Below the pieces are notes generated by a model. It was not told the origin of the DNA. It did not search any database and was given only the letters and a program-made list of their open reading frames with translations. Below, one piece after another: positions 39,683 to 48,923 of a DNA stretch of 64,000 nucleotides. A program made the position numbers and the translations under genes. The stretch comes from an uncultured Bacteroidales bacterium (GTDB lineage Bacteria > Bacteroidota > Bacteroidia > Bacteroidales > FEN-979), in the NCBI GenBank assembly GCA_903837605.1, contig CAILVF010000081.1, positions 1 through 64,000 of the forward strand. The letters are read 5' to 3'. Each line of letters begins with the position of its first letter. Within the stretch, counting starts at the first letter, position 1.

Positions 39683-40761
39683 TTCTTATTGCCTTTCGTC
39701 ATCAACCGTTGAAACTCATCAAACAGGAAACGGGTATCGTTTGGCCCCCCCGAAGCTTCGGGATGAAACTGGGTCGACATGAACGGCCTGGTTTTATGCC
39801 GTATCCCTTCGTTGGTATTGTCGTTGAGGTTTATGAAGTATGGTTCCCAGTCGGTGCCAAGGGTTTCGTTGTCCACTGCAAACCCATGGTTCTGGCTTGT
39901 GATGTATGCCCTGTTTGTGCCGACCTGCAGCACCGGCTGGTTGTATCCCCTGTGGCCGTATTTCAGTTTATATGTACTGGCCCCTCCTGCTATCGAGAGC
40001 AGCTGGTTTCCAAGGCAGATGCCGAACACCGGCGTATCCCTCTCCAGCGCTTTTGCAACATGGCTGATTGTTGCCTCGCACATCCGGGGATCGCCCGGGC
40101 CATTGGAGAGAACCAATCCGCCGTAATCCTCTTTTGTAAAATCATAATCCCAGGGAACTCTTTTTACAGTCACTCCCAGATCGATCAGGCAGCGGAGGAT
40201 GTTGTTCTTCACACCGCAGTCGACGAGTATCACTTTGTTATCATTCCCTTCATATACCTGGGGTTTGGGGATACTTACCATCGCCACGAGGTTATCCTTG
40301 TTGGGATCATACCAGTCAATTTCGCCTTCACCCGATGAAATGAGTTTGCCAAGCATGGTTCCTTTTTCGCGGAGGTGTTTTGTAAGGGCCCTGGTGTCGA
40401 TACCGTACAAGCCGGGTATATTGTATTCACGGAGCCAGTCGCTAAGGCTCTTCATCGCGTTCCAGTGGCTGTAATCGACTGAATAATCGGAGATGACCAG
40501 GCCTGTAATATGCACGTGGTCCGATTCGAAGAACCTCGACAGTCCGTTTTCAAAGCGGTCGCGGGGAACCCCGTAATTACCTATCAGCGGGAAGGTAAGT
40601 ACAAGGATCTGCCCTTTGTATGAGGGATCGGTAAGGCTTTCGGGGTAACCTGTCATGGCGGTGTTGAACACCACTTCCCCCGCAACGGAGCGGTCGGCCC
40701 CGAATTGCTTCCCCTCAAGCCTGGTGCCGTCGTCGAGGATCAGATAACTTTTATTGTTCAT
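39679..40761 (-). CDS. carA: CarA, carbamoyl-phosphate synthase small subunit
   Basis: Glutamine amidotransferase that supplies ammonia to CarB. The 360-residue protein has the N-terminal CPSase domain (GEVVFNTAMTGYPESLTDPSY) and a C-terminal class I amidotransferase with catalytic Cys in VFGICLGNQLLSIAGG and the His in TQFHPEASGG. Start 40761 (MNNKSYLILDDG) is chosen because the longer frame only adds residues overlapping the upstream glycosidase. Thus its start overlaps the GH38 gene by 11 bases, and its end overlaps carB by 4. Confidence 0.97.
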   Translation of the reverse strand: MNNKSYLILDDGTRLEGKQFGADRSVAGEVVFNTAMTGYPESLTDPSYKGQILVLTFPLIGNYGVPRDRFENGLSRFFESDHVHITGLVISDYSVDYSHWNAMKSLSDWLREYNIPGLYGIDTRALTKHLREKGTMLGKLISSGEGEIDWYDPNKDNLVAMVSIPKPQVYEGNDNKVILVDCGVKNNILRCLIDLGVTVKRVPWDYDFTKEDYGGLVLSNGPGDPRMCEATISHVAKALERDTPVFGICLGNQLLSIAGGASTYKLKYGHRGYNQPVLQVGTNRAYITSQNHGFAVDNETLGTDWEPYFINLNDNTNEGIRHKTRPFMSTQFHPEASGGPNDTRFLFDEFQRLMTKGNKK

Positions 40762-43700
40762 TCCATGCCAGTTTAATAAATACTGTTTCAAATGCGGAAA
40801 TATTGACATCTCCGTCGAGGGGTTTGATCTCCCCTCCAATTGCATTTACAAGTGAAGCCCTGATCTTTTTTGTTGCTGCTGAAGTTCCATTGGCAGGTAC
40901 TTTCATAAGCAGCAGGGGATTAAAGGCAGCAGGGCGGCCTGCCGTTTCACGAAGCTGGTAAAACACGCCTGTATTGTCAGCCTCGGGCCGGGCATTAATT
41001 AAGAGAAGGTTCCCCGGGATATTCCCCATTAACCCGGCTTTCGCAGGATTGGGATTATCACGGCCCGAGGCGGGCAGCACCCTTGAAAGCATTGGTATTC
41101 TTGCCCCCCAGGCAAAACGGGCAGCCTCATCATTGGCTATGGCCGGGGCCGAGGTGATCTGGTAGGTCCACTTTAGTTCCCCCTCCTGGCTTGCAAGAAA
41201 GTTGGTAGTCCAGTAGTTGTTGAGTACCCAGGAATAAATTACAGGCCGGGGTTTACTGACTATGGGCTGGAATTTACCGAGATTGATATCTCCGAGCTGA
41301 ACGATCGGGATCTCTGGGGACACAAAGACCACTCCGCAGCTGTCATCGGCAAGTGAAACAAAGTTCTGGATCCCCTGCCAATCGGTTGCAGAGCCATTGA
41401 TCTGGTCCCTGCCGGCTTCAACGGTTGCGCCTGCGACTTCAAAGAATACCTTATTTTCTTTTTTCATGTTAAAAGGAAAAGAGACATATACTCCTTCGGG
41501 ATCAGTCACGGAAAGTTTTTTCATTGAGTACCTGAATTCTATCTTCTTTTCGGCAGAATATAGCCTTATCTCGCATTTTACACCATCCTCCGAAGCACAT
41601 CCGGGAAGCTGTCCTGTAAGTGTCAGGCTGGTCCATACCGGTCCGGTGGTAATGCCTGAAACCGAGATCTTGTCCCATGACCTTCTTTTGAATTCTTCCA
41701 GATGCCCGTTTGTGATCTGCTCCCTGTTCTTTCCAAGAGTCTCGTAAATAAATTCACCGAACCCGTATTTGGCTGAGAAGTCAACAAGTTCCCGATGTGC
41801 ATTTTTGTCAAACAGGCTGGTGATCCTGCCCGTTGCAGGGTCAATTTTCAGGATATACCAGGAGTTTTCAATAGAACCTGTGAACTTTGTCAGAGCCTGA
41901 TGCTTTGCAGGTTCAGTTGCCACCTCAATGCGGTAAGAGCTGTAACCCATTGGCGGGACATCCCCGGCAAACAGCGTCCAGTAGCTGCCTTCCGCCCTAT
42001 CGCTCCATGCCTGGATCTTCACTTCTTTATTTTCCGGATCAAGTATCCTGAACTGCCTGTCGGCGGGCAGGAGCTGGTGGTCGATGTAAAGGTTCACATT
42101 TCCCGAACGGTTCCAGTTCATCGTATTGATGACTGAGATGGATGCTTCCCGGGAAAAAGAAGGCAGATGGTCCTGGACACACCCCATGACCTCCTCTCTC
42201 AAGATCCTGTTCTTCTTCACAGCTTCCCAGGTGTACGAAAGTTTCTCACCCAGCTGGACCACGCTGTTTTCGCACATGGGGTCAGAGATGCTTTCAGCTG
42301 CCCCGAAGGTATGTTCATCATAAAAAGCGAGGTCTTCAAAGATCTGCTGCTGAAGGTCTTCGACATGACGGTTACGTTCTGCACCCATGATCCGGGCCAT
42401 TGCCATCAAGCCGTCATTGGCGATGAAGTCGGCATGGGCCATTCTAGTGTAAGCTGTTGTAAGGGCAGCCGAACCAAATCCATCGATCCACCAGTCGGGC
42501 CAGGCTCCTTTAATAACGGGAAGTTCCTGTAAATGCTTTTCCCTGACCTCATCGAGGAATTCAGAGATAGTGGCCAGCCTCAGTTGGGGCCATACATAAG
42601 TTTCATTCCATTCCTTAACAATATTGCAGGCGGTTGTGGAAGGAGGGGAATTATCGGTCATATACCCGCTGAACTGAATAGCATATTCATTGAAAGGATA
42701 CCCCTTTTGGTTTATATCAGAAAGATGGGCAAAGAGATTTTTCTCAAGTGTTTCCCTGTCATTGATAATTCCCATACCGTTACCCCACATATAATGCTCG
42801 GGCCGGTTCACAATGATCCTTTTGCCTGAAGGGCTCTCCCAAACGAAGGTGGTAGGGCGGTTAAACGGCTTAAGGGCCCTGTCGGTGTTTTGCCCCATGT
42901 TGAGATAACTGATCCCTGCCCCGCTGAGGTAATCCACAAGACACCAGGGAACCCCGTTGATATCGTCCTGCATGGCTGTTTTCACAGTAAAGCCGAGGCC
43001 CCGGAATAAGCCGACAGGCCTGAGTGAAGTGGCAATAGTAGTTTCATCCCCAAGGTCGGAAGAATTCAGGTAAAGGGCCGTAAGTTCTATCCTGCCTTCC
43101 TTCAGCCTTCTGCGGAGCCTTTCCCTCTGGGCGGGAGGTCGTGACTTCAGGTATTCCGTCACTGCCCATGAAGTCTCGCAGGTCCACCTGAACTTCGCGG
43201 CATCAGGAAAAGAATCGGTTTGGTCGCAATAATCGAGAGCGTAATCTATATATCGAAGATGTTCGGGTAGAATCTCGGTCTGGGGCCTTGTATATCCTAT
43301 GTCGGTATGCGCATGCTGAACGAAGTATATTTTCCATGGCTTCACAGGGTAACATGTAACCGCTTTTTTCAGGGGTTCCGAGCCTTCCATGGTTATTTTA
43401 ACCTGTTCCTTCTGAGGCTTCTCTGTTGTGGGGAATAAAATCCTGACGGCCGTATACCCCGGTTGGAGCAATAAGGTGGTCATCTTTCCGCCGGACTGTT
43501 CGATGGTGGTTTTCACGGGTTCGCCAAGGTGCACAAAACCGGCGATGACTGAAAAGTATTTCAGATCCTGTGCTCCGCGGATGACAGCCTCCTGCTGTAC
43601 AAGGCTGATTCTCTCTGACACAGCCGCTTCGAATGTCATATACCAGGTACGGCTCCCGGCCGATTCCCCGCAAATCCTTACAGTCTGCCTTTCCCCTTTT

Positions 43701-44188
43701 TTTATATATGACGACGGCACTGAAAGGATGGCATATCCCATTGGATCATCATACTTATCGATCATGGTGGTCCTGAAGGTCAGTGTGGTCCCCTGTGGTC
43801 CCGGCAATGTCCAGGTCTTTTTTTCAGAAACCGGCGGATTCTCAAATGTAAGGCAGTATCTCCCGTTCAGGAAAAGCTTATACGAATGGCCGACGGGATT
43901 GGCGTCGATACCAAACATCCAGACAAACTGAACATGACCGGTATTCAGGCCGGAAGGAATTTTTTCGGTTTCCCATTCAATATATCTCGTTGAATCTTCC
44001 GAGCGTACAAGCAGGGACGACTTCACCTCCGGTTCGGGTGAATGATAACCGAAGCCGCCTCCTTTTATCGATCTTTCCCATCCCATGAAAAATGAGGAAG
44101 GCCAGTTTGCCTTTTCAGCTGCTGCCAGGCCCTGGGCAGCAAGCAGCAGAATGAGGAAAAGTCTTACAACCAGGGCAGGTCTAATCAT
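40751..44188 (-). CDS. Exported GH38-type glycoside hydrolase (alpha-mannosidase family)
   Basis: An 1145-residue exported protein; hydrophobic N-terminal signal about 1-23. Residues about 30-280 form a beta-rich domain; the GH38 catalytic domain starts near 285 with the metal-binding motif FVQHAHTDIGY (His292, Asp296), and continues with FRWTCETSWAVTEYLKSRPP and QDDINGVPW, where Asp408 or Asp409 are candidates for the nucleophile. The C-terminal half is beta-sandwich. GH38 enzymes hydrolyse alpha-mannosides; the long N-terminal domain makes this an unusual branch and the substrate is not proven. It overlaps GH29 (8 bases) and carA (11 bases). Confidence 0.85.
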   Translation of the reverse strand: MIRPALVVRLFLILLLAAQGLAAAEKANWPSSFFMGWERSIKGGGFGYHSPEPEVKSSLLVRSEDSTRYIEWETEKIPSGLNTGHVQFVWMFGIDANPVGHSYKLFLNGRYCLTFENPPVSEKKTWTLPGPQGTTLTFRTTMIDKYDDPMGYAILSVPSSYIKKGERQTVRICGESAGSRTWYMTFEAAVSERISLVQQEAVIRGAQDLKYFSVIAGFVHLGEPVKTTIEQSGGKMTTLLLQPGYTAVRILFPTTEKPQKEQVKITMEGSEPLKKAVTCYPVKPWKIYFVQHAHTDIGYTRPQTEILPEHLRYIDYALDYCDQTDSFPDAAKFRWTCETSWAVTEYLKSRPPAQRERLRRRLKEGRIELTALYLNSSDLGDETTIATSLRPVGLFRGLGFTVKTAMQDDINGVPWCLVDYLSGAGISYLNMGQNTDRALKPFNRPTTFVWESPSGKRIIVNRPEHYMWGNGMGIINDRETLEKNLFAHLSDINQKGYPFNEYAIQFSGYMTDNSPPSTTACNIVKEWNETYVWPQLRLATISEFLDEVREKHLQELPVIKGAWPDWWIDGFGSAALTTAYTRMAHADFIANDGLMAMARIMGAERNRHVEDLQQQIFEDLAFYDEHTFGAAESISDPMCENSVVQLGEKLSYTWEAVKKNRILREEVMGCVQDHLPSFSREASISVINTMNWNRSGNVNLYIDHQLLPADRQFRILDPENKEVKIQAWSDRAEGSYWTLFAGDVPPMGYSSYRIEVATEPAKHQALTKFTGSIENSWYILKIDPATGRITSLFDKNAHRELVDFSAKYGFGEFIYETLGKNREQITNGHLEEFKRRSWDKISVSGITTGPVWTSLTLTGQLPGCASEDGVKCEIRLYSAEKKIEFRYSMKKLSVTDPEGVYVSFPFNMKKENKVFFEVAGATVEAGRDQINGSATDWQGIQNFVSLADDSCGVVFVSPEIPIVQLGDINLGKFQPIVSKPRPVIYSWVLNNYWTTNFLASQEGELKWTYQITSAPAIANDEAARFAWGARIPMLSRVLPASGRDNPNPAKAGLMGNIPGNLLLINARPEADNTGVFYQLRETAGRPAAFNPLLLMKVPANGTSAATKKIRASLVNAIGGEIKPLDGDVNISAFETVFIKLAWNEQ

Positions 44189-46229
44189 GGAACAGCATTT
44201 CCTTTTTTAACAATGTTTTAGGTATGCCAGGACCTTCTATATAGACCTCGAGGCCGGCACTTCCGGTCCTCTGGAAATACTCCACCCTGATGGCATGGTA
44301 CCCTGCGTTGAGACCTTGCTCCAATGTTTTTTCCTGCATTGAATGAAGCCCGTCATTATTGATCCCGACCAATCCGTCGAGTATGAGTTTGCTGCCATCA
44401 TCAGAGACAAGGGTGAACCTGTATAAGGCGCGTTTAGGGACTTTAAAATAGCCATCAAAATACATGGCAAAATTTTCATTGCGTTTCTTTGGTGCCAGGG
44501 TGATCGTATCCACTACACCGAAAGACCATTGTGGGAGTTTCTTAAAATTAGGCATTTTATCCCACTCACCTTCAAAATAGCGGTATGAAAGACCAGGTTT
44601 CAGGTTCGACACGGCCCTTGCAACTGTGGGTATTTTCTGAATGTAAAACCTGGTACTGGTACCGCTTACAGGTTTGCCATCCCTGAAGCACCTGGCATTC
44701 ACATAGCCTCCCCTGTAAAGGGTAAAGGGACTCTGGTACAGGGTTGCCCCGGCTTCTACCTGCCTGACAGTGTCGCTGACCAGGAACCTGATCTCAACAT
44801 TAGGACGGGAAGAACTGAGTGTGACTTTCAGGGAATCGACCAGGCATGAAAACGCGGAATTGATCTCAGGAGGATTTGTGAAATCGGGTTCGCCTTTGAG
44901 ATCAAGAACGATGACGGTATTGATGGTGTCGGGTGCCGTCGGGGGCAAATTGACCGTAATGGCATCGTTTACACGGGACGTTTTAAGGGCCTTATGGTTT
45001 TTATCTGAAAGGATAAAGGCCTTGTTCACCTTATTGAGGCATCCGGGGATAAGGAGTTGCCCGTTGCCGGGCCAGTTGAAAACATGAAGATACAGCCTGA
45101 AACCGCCTTTTTCTGATTTCATGGTACAACGGCCCCATGGGGTTGAAATGAAAGGGCTGGCATTTGTACCGTATATTGACTCGGAATTAAGATCCATCCA
45201 ATTGCCTATATCCTTCAGCCTGTCGATGCTTTCCCCGGGGAATGTCCCCTGGGAGGTCGGGCCGATGTTCAGGAGGTAATTTCCCCCTTTTGAGGCGATG
45301 TCGGTAAGCATCCTGATTATTTCCTTCGAGCTTTTAAAGTTCTTGTCATTGCTGTTATATCCCCAATGGTCGTTCATGGTCATGCAGGTTTCCCAATCGG
45401 TTCCCGGCAACCCGGTGGGAGGGATCTGCTGCTCGGGGGTTCCGAAATCGCCTCCGAACATCCCCTGTTTGGTCATGCCTTCCATATCCAGTCTCCCTGC
45501 GCCAACGCGATTATTAATAAGGATGGAAGGCTGGAGGTTCCTTACATAATTATAGAGATCAAGCCCACGTACCTGGTTCCAGGTGGATTCCCATTCCCCG
45601 TCGAACCAGAGCACCCCTATATCGCCATATTGTGTGAGCAATTCCTTAAGTTCGGCTTTCATATAGGCCACGTACTTATCATAATCGGCATCCCCCGCCG
45701 GCCTGTCTTTTTCCCATTCCCTCCTTGGCAGGTAGTCGGGATGGTGCCAGTCCATGATCGAATAATAAAAACAGAATTTTAATCCGTATTTCCGGCAGGC
45801 AGCGGCAAGTTCTTTCATCGGGTCGCGCTGAAACGGAGTCTTCATTATATTAAAGTCGGTTTGTTTGGTATCAAACATGCAGAATCCGTCATGATGCTTG
45901 GAAGTGATCACTATATATTTCATGCCGGCATCCCGGGCTGCTTTCACCCATTGGTCGGCATCAAAACCGGTCGGGTTGAACCTGGTCCTGAAATCATCAT
46001 AGGTCTCCAGAGGGATCTCTGCAGATGTTCTTATCCATTCCCCGTATCCTGTTTTTCCGTTCCAGCTGCCGGCAGGAACCGAATAAATCCCCCAATGGAT
46101 AAACATTCCGAAGCGGGCGTCACGCCACCATTGCATGCGTTGATCATGCCGGGCTTCAGTTTCCTTCTGTGCGGAAAGCCCCGGAAATAAGCAAAAAGAA
46201 AGTAAAATCAGAACCAGTAATTTTTTCAT
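44181..46229 (-). CDS. Exported GH29 alpha-L-fucosidase with C-terminal PA14-like domain
   Basis: A 682-residue protein with signal peptide (cleavage near LSAQK). The GH29 domain shows RDARFGMFIHWGIYS, KHHDGF (111-116) and the nucleophile Asp210 in IGVLWFDGEWES. The acid/base position is not conserved enough across the family to place with certainty. After the barrel, a beta-sandwich follows, then a chitobiase/Fn3-like segment and a C-terminal PA14-type domain (RYFEGEWDKMP... LVSDDGSKLILDG... GLEVYIEGPG) that may bind sugars. First gene of the four-gene operon GH29-GH38-carA-carB. Confidence 0.92.
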   Translation of the reverse strand: MKKLLVLILLSFCLFPGLSAQKETEARHDQRMQWWRDARFGMFIHWGIYSVPAGSWNGKTGYGEWIRTSAEIPLETYDDFRTRFNPTGFDADQWVKAARDAGMKYIVITSKHHDGFCMFDTKQTDFNIMKTPFQRDPMKELAAACRKYGLKFCFYYSIMDWHHPDYLPRREWEKDRPAGDADYDKYVAYMKAELKELLTQYGDIGVLWFDGEWESTWNQVRGLDLYNYVRNLQPSILINNRVGAGRLDMEGMTKQGMFGGDFGTPEQQIPPTGLPGTDWETCMTMNDHWGYNSNDKNFKSSKEIIRMLTDIASKGGNYLLNIGPTSQGTFPGESIDRLKDIGNWMDLNSESIYGTNASPFISTPWGRCTMKSEKGGFRLYLHVFNWPGNGQLLIPGCLNKVNKAFILSDKNHKALKTSRVNDAITVNLPPTAPDTINTVIVLDLKGEPDFTNPPEINSAFSCLVDSLKVTLSSSRPNVEIRFLVSDTVRQVEAGATLYQSPFTLYRGGYVNARCFRDGKPVSGTSTRFYIQKIPTVARAVSNLKPGLSYRYFEGEWDKMPNFKKLPQWSFGVVDTITLAPKKRNENFAMYFDGYFKVPKRALYRFTLVSDDGSKLILDGLVGINNDGLHSMQEKTLEQGLNAGYHAIRVEYFQRTGSAGLEVYIEGPGIPKTLLKKEMLFHD

Positions 46230-46232
46230 TGG

Positions 46233-46240
46233 TATATTTG
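46233..46240 (+). promoter_or_regulatory. -7 promoter element (TATATTTG) of the sialate esterase gene
   Basis: TATATTTG fits TAnnTTTG, placed 50 bases before the TTG start at 46291; expected transcript start near 46247. It lies just behind the divergent GH29 start. No good -33 box. Confidence 0.5.
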
Positions 46241-46290
46241 TTTTGAAAAATGCAAGTCTTAATCGGCCATAAAATTATAAAATCTGACCA

Positions 46291-48441
46291 TTGGAAACTA
46301 CCTTAAGTCAAATCAAAAGGCTGCTTTGTTCATTACTTTTTTTTATAGTACTGAATTCCGTAAGCGGTGAAGTCATACTTCCCCCTGTACTTTCAGATCA
46401 TATGGTACTGCAGCAGTTCAGCCATGTTAACTTTTGGGGCCGTGCTGCCCCCCAGGAATCCATTGTTGTTTATACAAGCTGGAACAATAAAAGCTATCCC
46501 GTCACTGCAGATCCTGAAGGCAACTGGAAGCTTCAGCTGTTTACAGGAGGGCCAGGCGGCCCTTACACTATAACATTTACTGCCAGGAACAAGGTGGAGA
46601 TCAGGGATGTGATGGTTGGCGAAGTATGGGTCTGCAGCGGACAATCCAATATGGAGTTTACATTCCGTGATCTCGGGGGCTGGAAATCATACAGCTCAAT
46701 GAAGAGGCAATTTGACACCTCTGATTTTCAAAAGATACGGCTTTGCACCATTGGCAAGCAGGCAATGCCTGTTCCATCGGATTCATGCAATGCAAAATGG
46801 GTTAACGCAGATTCGTCTTCGGTACTGAATTTCAGCGCCACTGCTTTTTATTTCGGCCTTGACATTTATAAGAAATTCAATATCCCTGTCGGCCTGATCG
46901 TTTCAAGCTGGGGAGGCACCCCCGCTGAAGCCTGGACCCCTGTGGAGTACCTGAGGAACATTCCCGGCCTTTCCTATTACCTCAATCATCCCAACAACCC
47001 TTCCTGGGAAGCCTCGGCACCTTCGGTATTATTCAATGGGATGGTTTATCCCCTGCGTAACTACACGATTAAAGGATTCATCTGGTACCAGGGAGAATCG
47101 AACAGGTATGACCCAGACCTTTATGGAATCCTGTTCAGAAGCATGATCCTTTCCTGGCGTAAATACTGGGATAACATGACTCTCCCTTTTTACTTCGTAC
47201 AGATCGCTCCCTATGATTATGCCGACTACGATGAAGCCAGCGGTTATCTCCGGGAAGCCCAGGAAAAAGCTCTTAAACTTGATTATACCGGGATGGCCGT
47301 TACACTCGATATAGGAAACCTTAAAGATATCCATCCGAAAAATAAAGAAGAGGTTGGTTACCGCCTCGCACTTCTGGCATTTGCAAGAACGTATTCACAG
47401 GCACTCAGGAGATCGGCAGCCAGTCCTTTATTCAGGTTCGCAAGGACCGAGGTTGACAGGATCCAGGTATACTTTAAGGACGTCGATTTTCTATACAGTA
47501 AAGGGGACCGGATCAGCGGTTTCAGAATTGCGGGCAGTGACGGGGTTTTCAAGCCTGCTGATGCTGTAATAGCGGGAAGCTCAGTAATAGTTCACAGTAA
47601 TGATGTTCCCTCGCCGAAATACGTGAGGTATGCCTTTTTGAACACTGATACGGCTTCAATATTTGACCAATGGGGATTGCCGGCAGCTTCATTCAGAACT
47701 GATTCCATCCCCGTGAACTTCAGGGAAGTTCATATTTCTGCCGTTTTTAATCCCTTGAAGAAAAACTGGAGAATCGGTTTGACATGCCCTGACCCTGCTG
47801 CCACCCTTCGTTATACTGCAGATGGGAGCCTGCCCTCATTAACATCAGCCATTTATACCGACACAATAACCATCGATGCCTCCCGTGAAATTAAAGCGAA
47901 AGCCTTTTTAAAGGAAATTCCTTCACAATCAACATCTGCAATCAGCATCGCTACCCATGAAGCCGTTGGCTGTATTGCAGGTTTGAAATTCAAGCCTTCA
48001 TCAAAATATAAAGGAAGTGCCTACACACTTACCGACGGGATCTCCGGAAGCAGGAATTTCCATGACGGCTGCTGGCTTGGTTTTCAAGGAGATGACTTTG
48101 AGGCGGTGATTGACCTGGGACAGGAAAAACAAATCGGCTCTGTCAGGATCAATTTCCTTATCGACATCCTTTCACAGATATATCCTCCCGGGATAGTAAG
48201 CATATTTACGAGCAAAGACGGCCATGAGTTTAAGAAAGCACGGGATTTCAAGCCAAACGACACTAATCCTAAAGATATGCCGGCGAAACCGGAGGTAATG
48301 GAGATTGCCGGCCGGGACCTGAACCTTTATACGAGGTATATCAAAGTGTATGCAAAGAACCAGGCATCAAATCCGTCCGGGCATCTTACGCCGGGCCAGA
48401 AATGCTGGCTTTTCGTGGATGAGGTAAAGTGCGAAAAGTAA
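46291..48441 (+). CDS. Exported SGNH sialate O-acetylesterase-like protein
   Basis: A 716-residue secreted protein. The SASA/SGNH motif is EVWVCSGQSNMEF (GQSN 117-120, Ser119 as likely nucleophile), with later FIWYQGESN and a DxxH-like region LKDIHPKNKEEVG as the catalytic acid-base pair. C-terminal domains: a chitobiase/Fn3-like part and a discoidin (F5/8 type C)-like part, likely carbohydrate-binding. The start is TTG: a TGA lies in frame at 46285-46287, and no ATG precedes the hydrophobic signal peptide. Acetyl removal from sialic acid or other glycans fits the neighbouring sulfatase and glycosidases. Confidence 0.88.
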   Translation: METTLSQIKRLLCSLLFFIVLNSVSGEVILPPVLSDHMVLQQFSHVNFWGRAAPQESIVVYTSWNNKSYPVTADPEGNWKLQLFTGGPGGPYTITFTARNKVEIRDVMVGEVWVCSGQSNMEFTFRDLGGWKSYSSMKRQFDTSDFQKIRLCTIGKQAMPVPSDSCNAKWVNADSSSVLNFSATAFYFGLDIYKKFNIPVGLIVSSWGGTPAEAWTPVEYLRNIPGLSYYLNHPNNPSWEASAPSVLFNGMVYPLRNYTIKGFIWYQGESNRYDPDLYGILFRSMILSWRKYWDNMTLPFYFVQIAPYDYADYDEASGYLREAQEKALKLDYTGMAVTLDIGNLKDIHPKNKEEVGYRLALLAFARTYSQALRRSAASPLFRFARTEVDRIQVYFKDVDFLYSKGDRISGFRIAGSDGVFKPADAVIAGSSVIVHSNDVPSPKYVRYAFLNTDTASIFDQWGLPAASFRTDSIPVNFREVHISAVFNPLKKNWRIGLTCPDPAATLRYTADGSLPSLTSAIYTDTITIDASREIKAKAFLKEIPSQSTSAISIATHEAVGCIAGLKFKPSSKYKGSAYTLTDGISGSRNFHDGCWLGFQGDDFEAVIDLGQEKQIGSVRINFLIDILSQIYPPGIVSIFTSKDGHEFKKARDFKPNDTNPKDMPAKPEVMEIAGRDLNLYTRYIKVYAKNQASNPSGHLTPGQKCWLFVDEVKCEK

Positions 48442-48489
48442 ATTCAAACAGCTGTCGAGCTTTACCTGGCAATAAAGTTTCACCTGGGT

Positions 48490-48798
48490 TTAAGGAAGCT
48501 GCTCTTCAATAACGCATAGCTCATCACCACTCTTGACTTTATTCGCATCATCAGAAAACTCAGTGTACTGTTCCAGCAATGCTCCGGGTTTGGGGTCAAT
48601 ACTTCCCGGGGGAGTCGAGCACTTTCCCATTTTCCAGATACTTCCTCCCGGGTTTGAAATTTTCACCCCTTTCTGGTAAAGAATCTGGAGAACATCGGTC
48701 GGGAAATATTTGGCCAGATCAATGGTATCAAAAGCCACAGATTTCCTGCCTGTTATTGGATTAAAAACATGCACTAAAAGTTTGTCTGTTCCTGGCAT
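48490..48798 (-). CDS. Uncharacterised 102-residue protein
   Basis: Not recognised. Start at the ATG 48798 (MPGTDKLLVHVFNPIT) is preferred over a TTG 54 bases upstream. The protein is soluble, with no signal or membrane segment; the N-terminal strand LLVHVFNPITGRKSVAFDT is followed by a helix-prone part and a Gly/Pro-rich segment with CSTPPGSIDPKPG. Codon usage looks ordinary. It is alone on the minus strand between two plus-strand genes. Two Cys are present, but no metal site can be claimed. Confidence 0.5.
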   Translation of the reverse strand: MPGTDKLLVHVFNPITGRKSVAFDTIDLAKYFPTDVLQILYQKGVKISNPGGSIWKMGKCSTPPGSIDPKPGALLEQYTEFSDDANKVKSGDELCVIEEQLP

Positions 48799-48864
48799 AC
48801 TTGAAAAATTAAGGTTAATAATAACCCCACTAAAATATGTAATATTTTGCAAGAAGCAATATTC

Positions 48865-48895
48865 TTTGCTAAAATTATTAATAGTTATATCTTTG
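48865..48895 (+). promoter_or_regulatory. Full-consensus Bacteroidota promoter of the propeller kinase gene
   Basis: TTTG at 48865-48868, a 19-base spacer, and TATCTTTG at 48888-48895 match TTTG-N19-TAnnTTTG exactly. The ATG at 48924 is 28 bases after the -7 box. This is the best promoter seen in the window. Confidence 0.75.
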
Positions 48896-48923
48896 ATTTG
48901 TAATTCAATTAACTCGTTTTCTC

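Noticed and set aside
48842..48852. TTG start of the small minus-strand protein at 48852
   Set aside because: ATG at 48798 gives a compact start; the extra 18 residues have no support.
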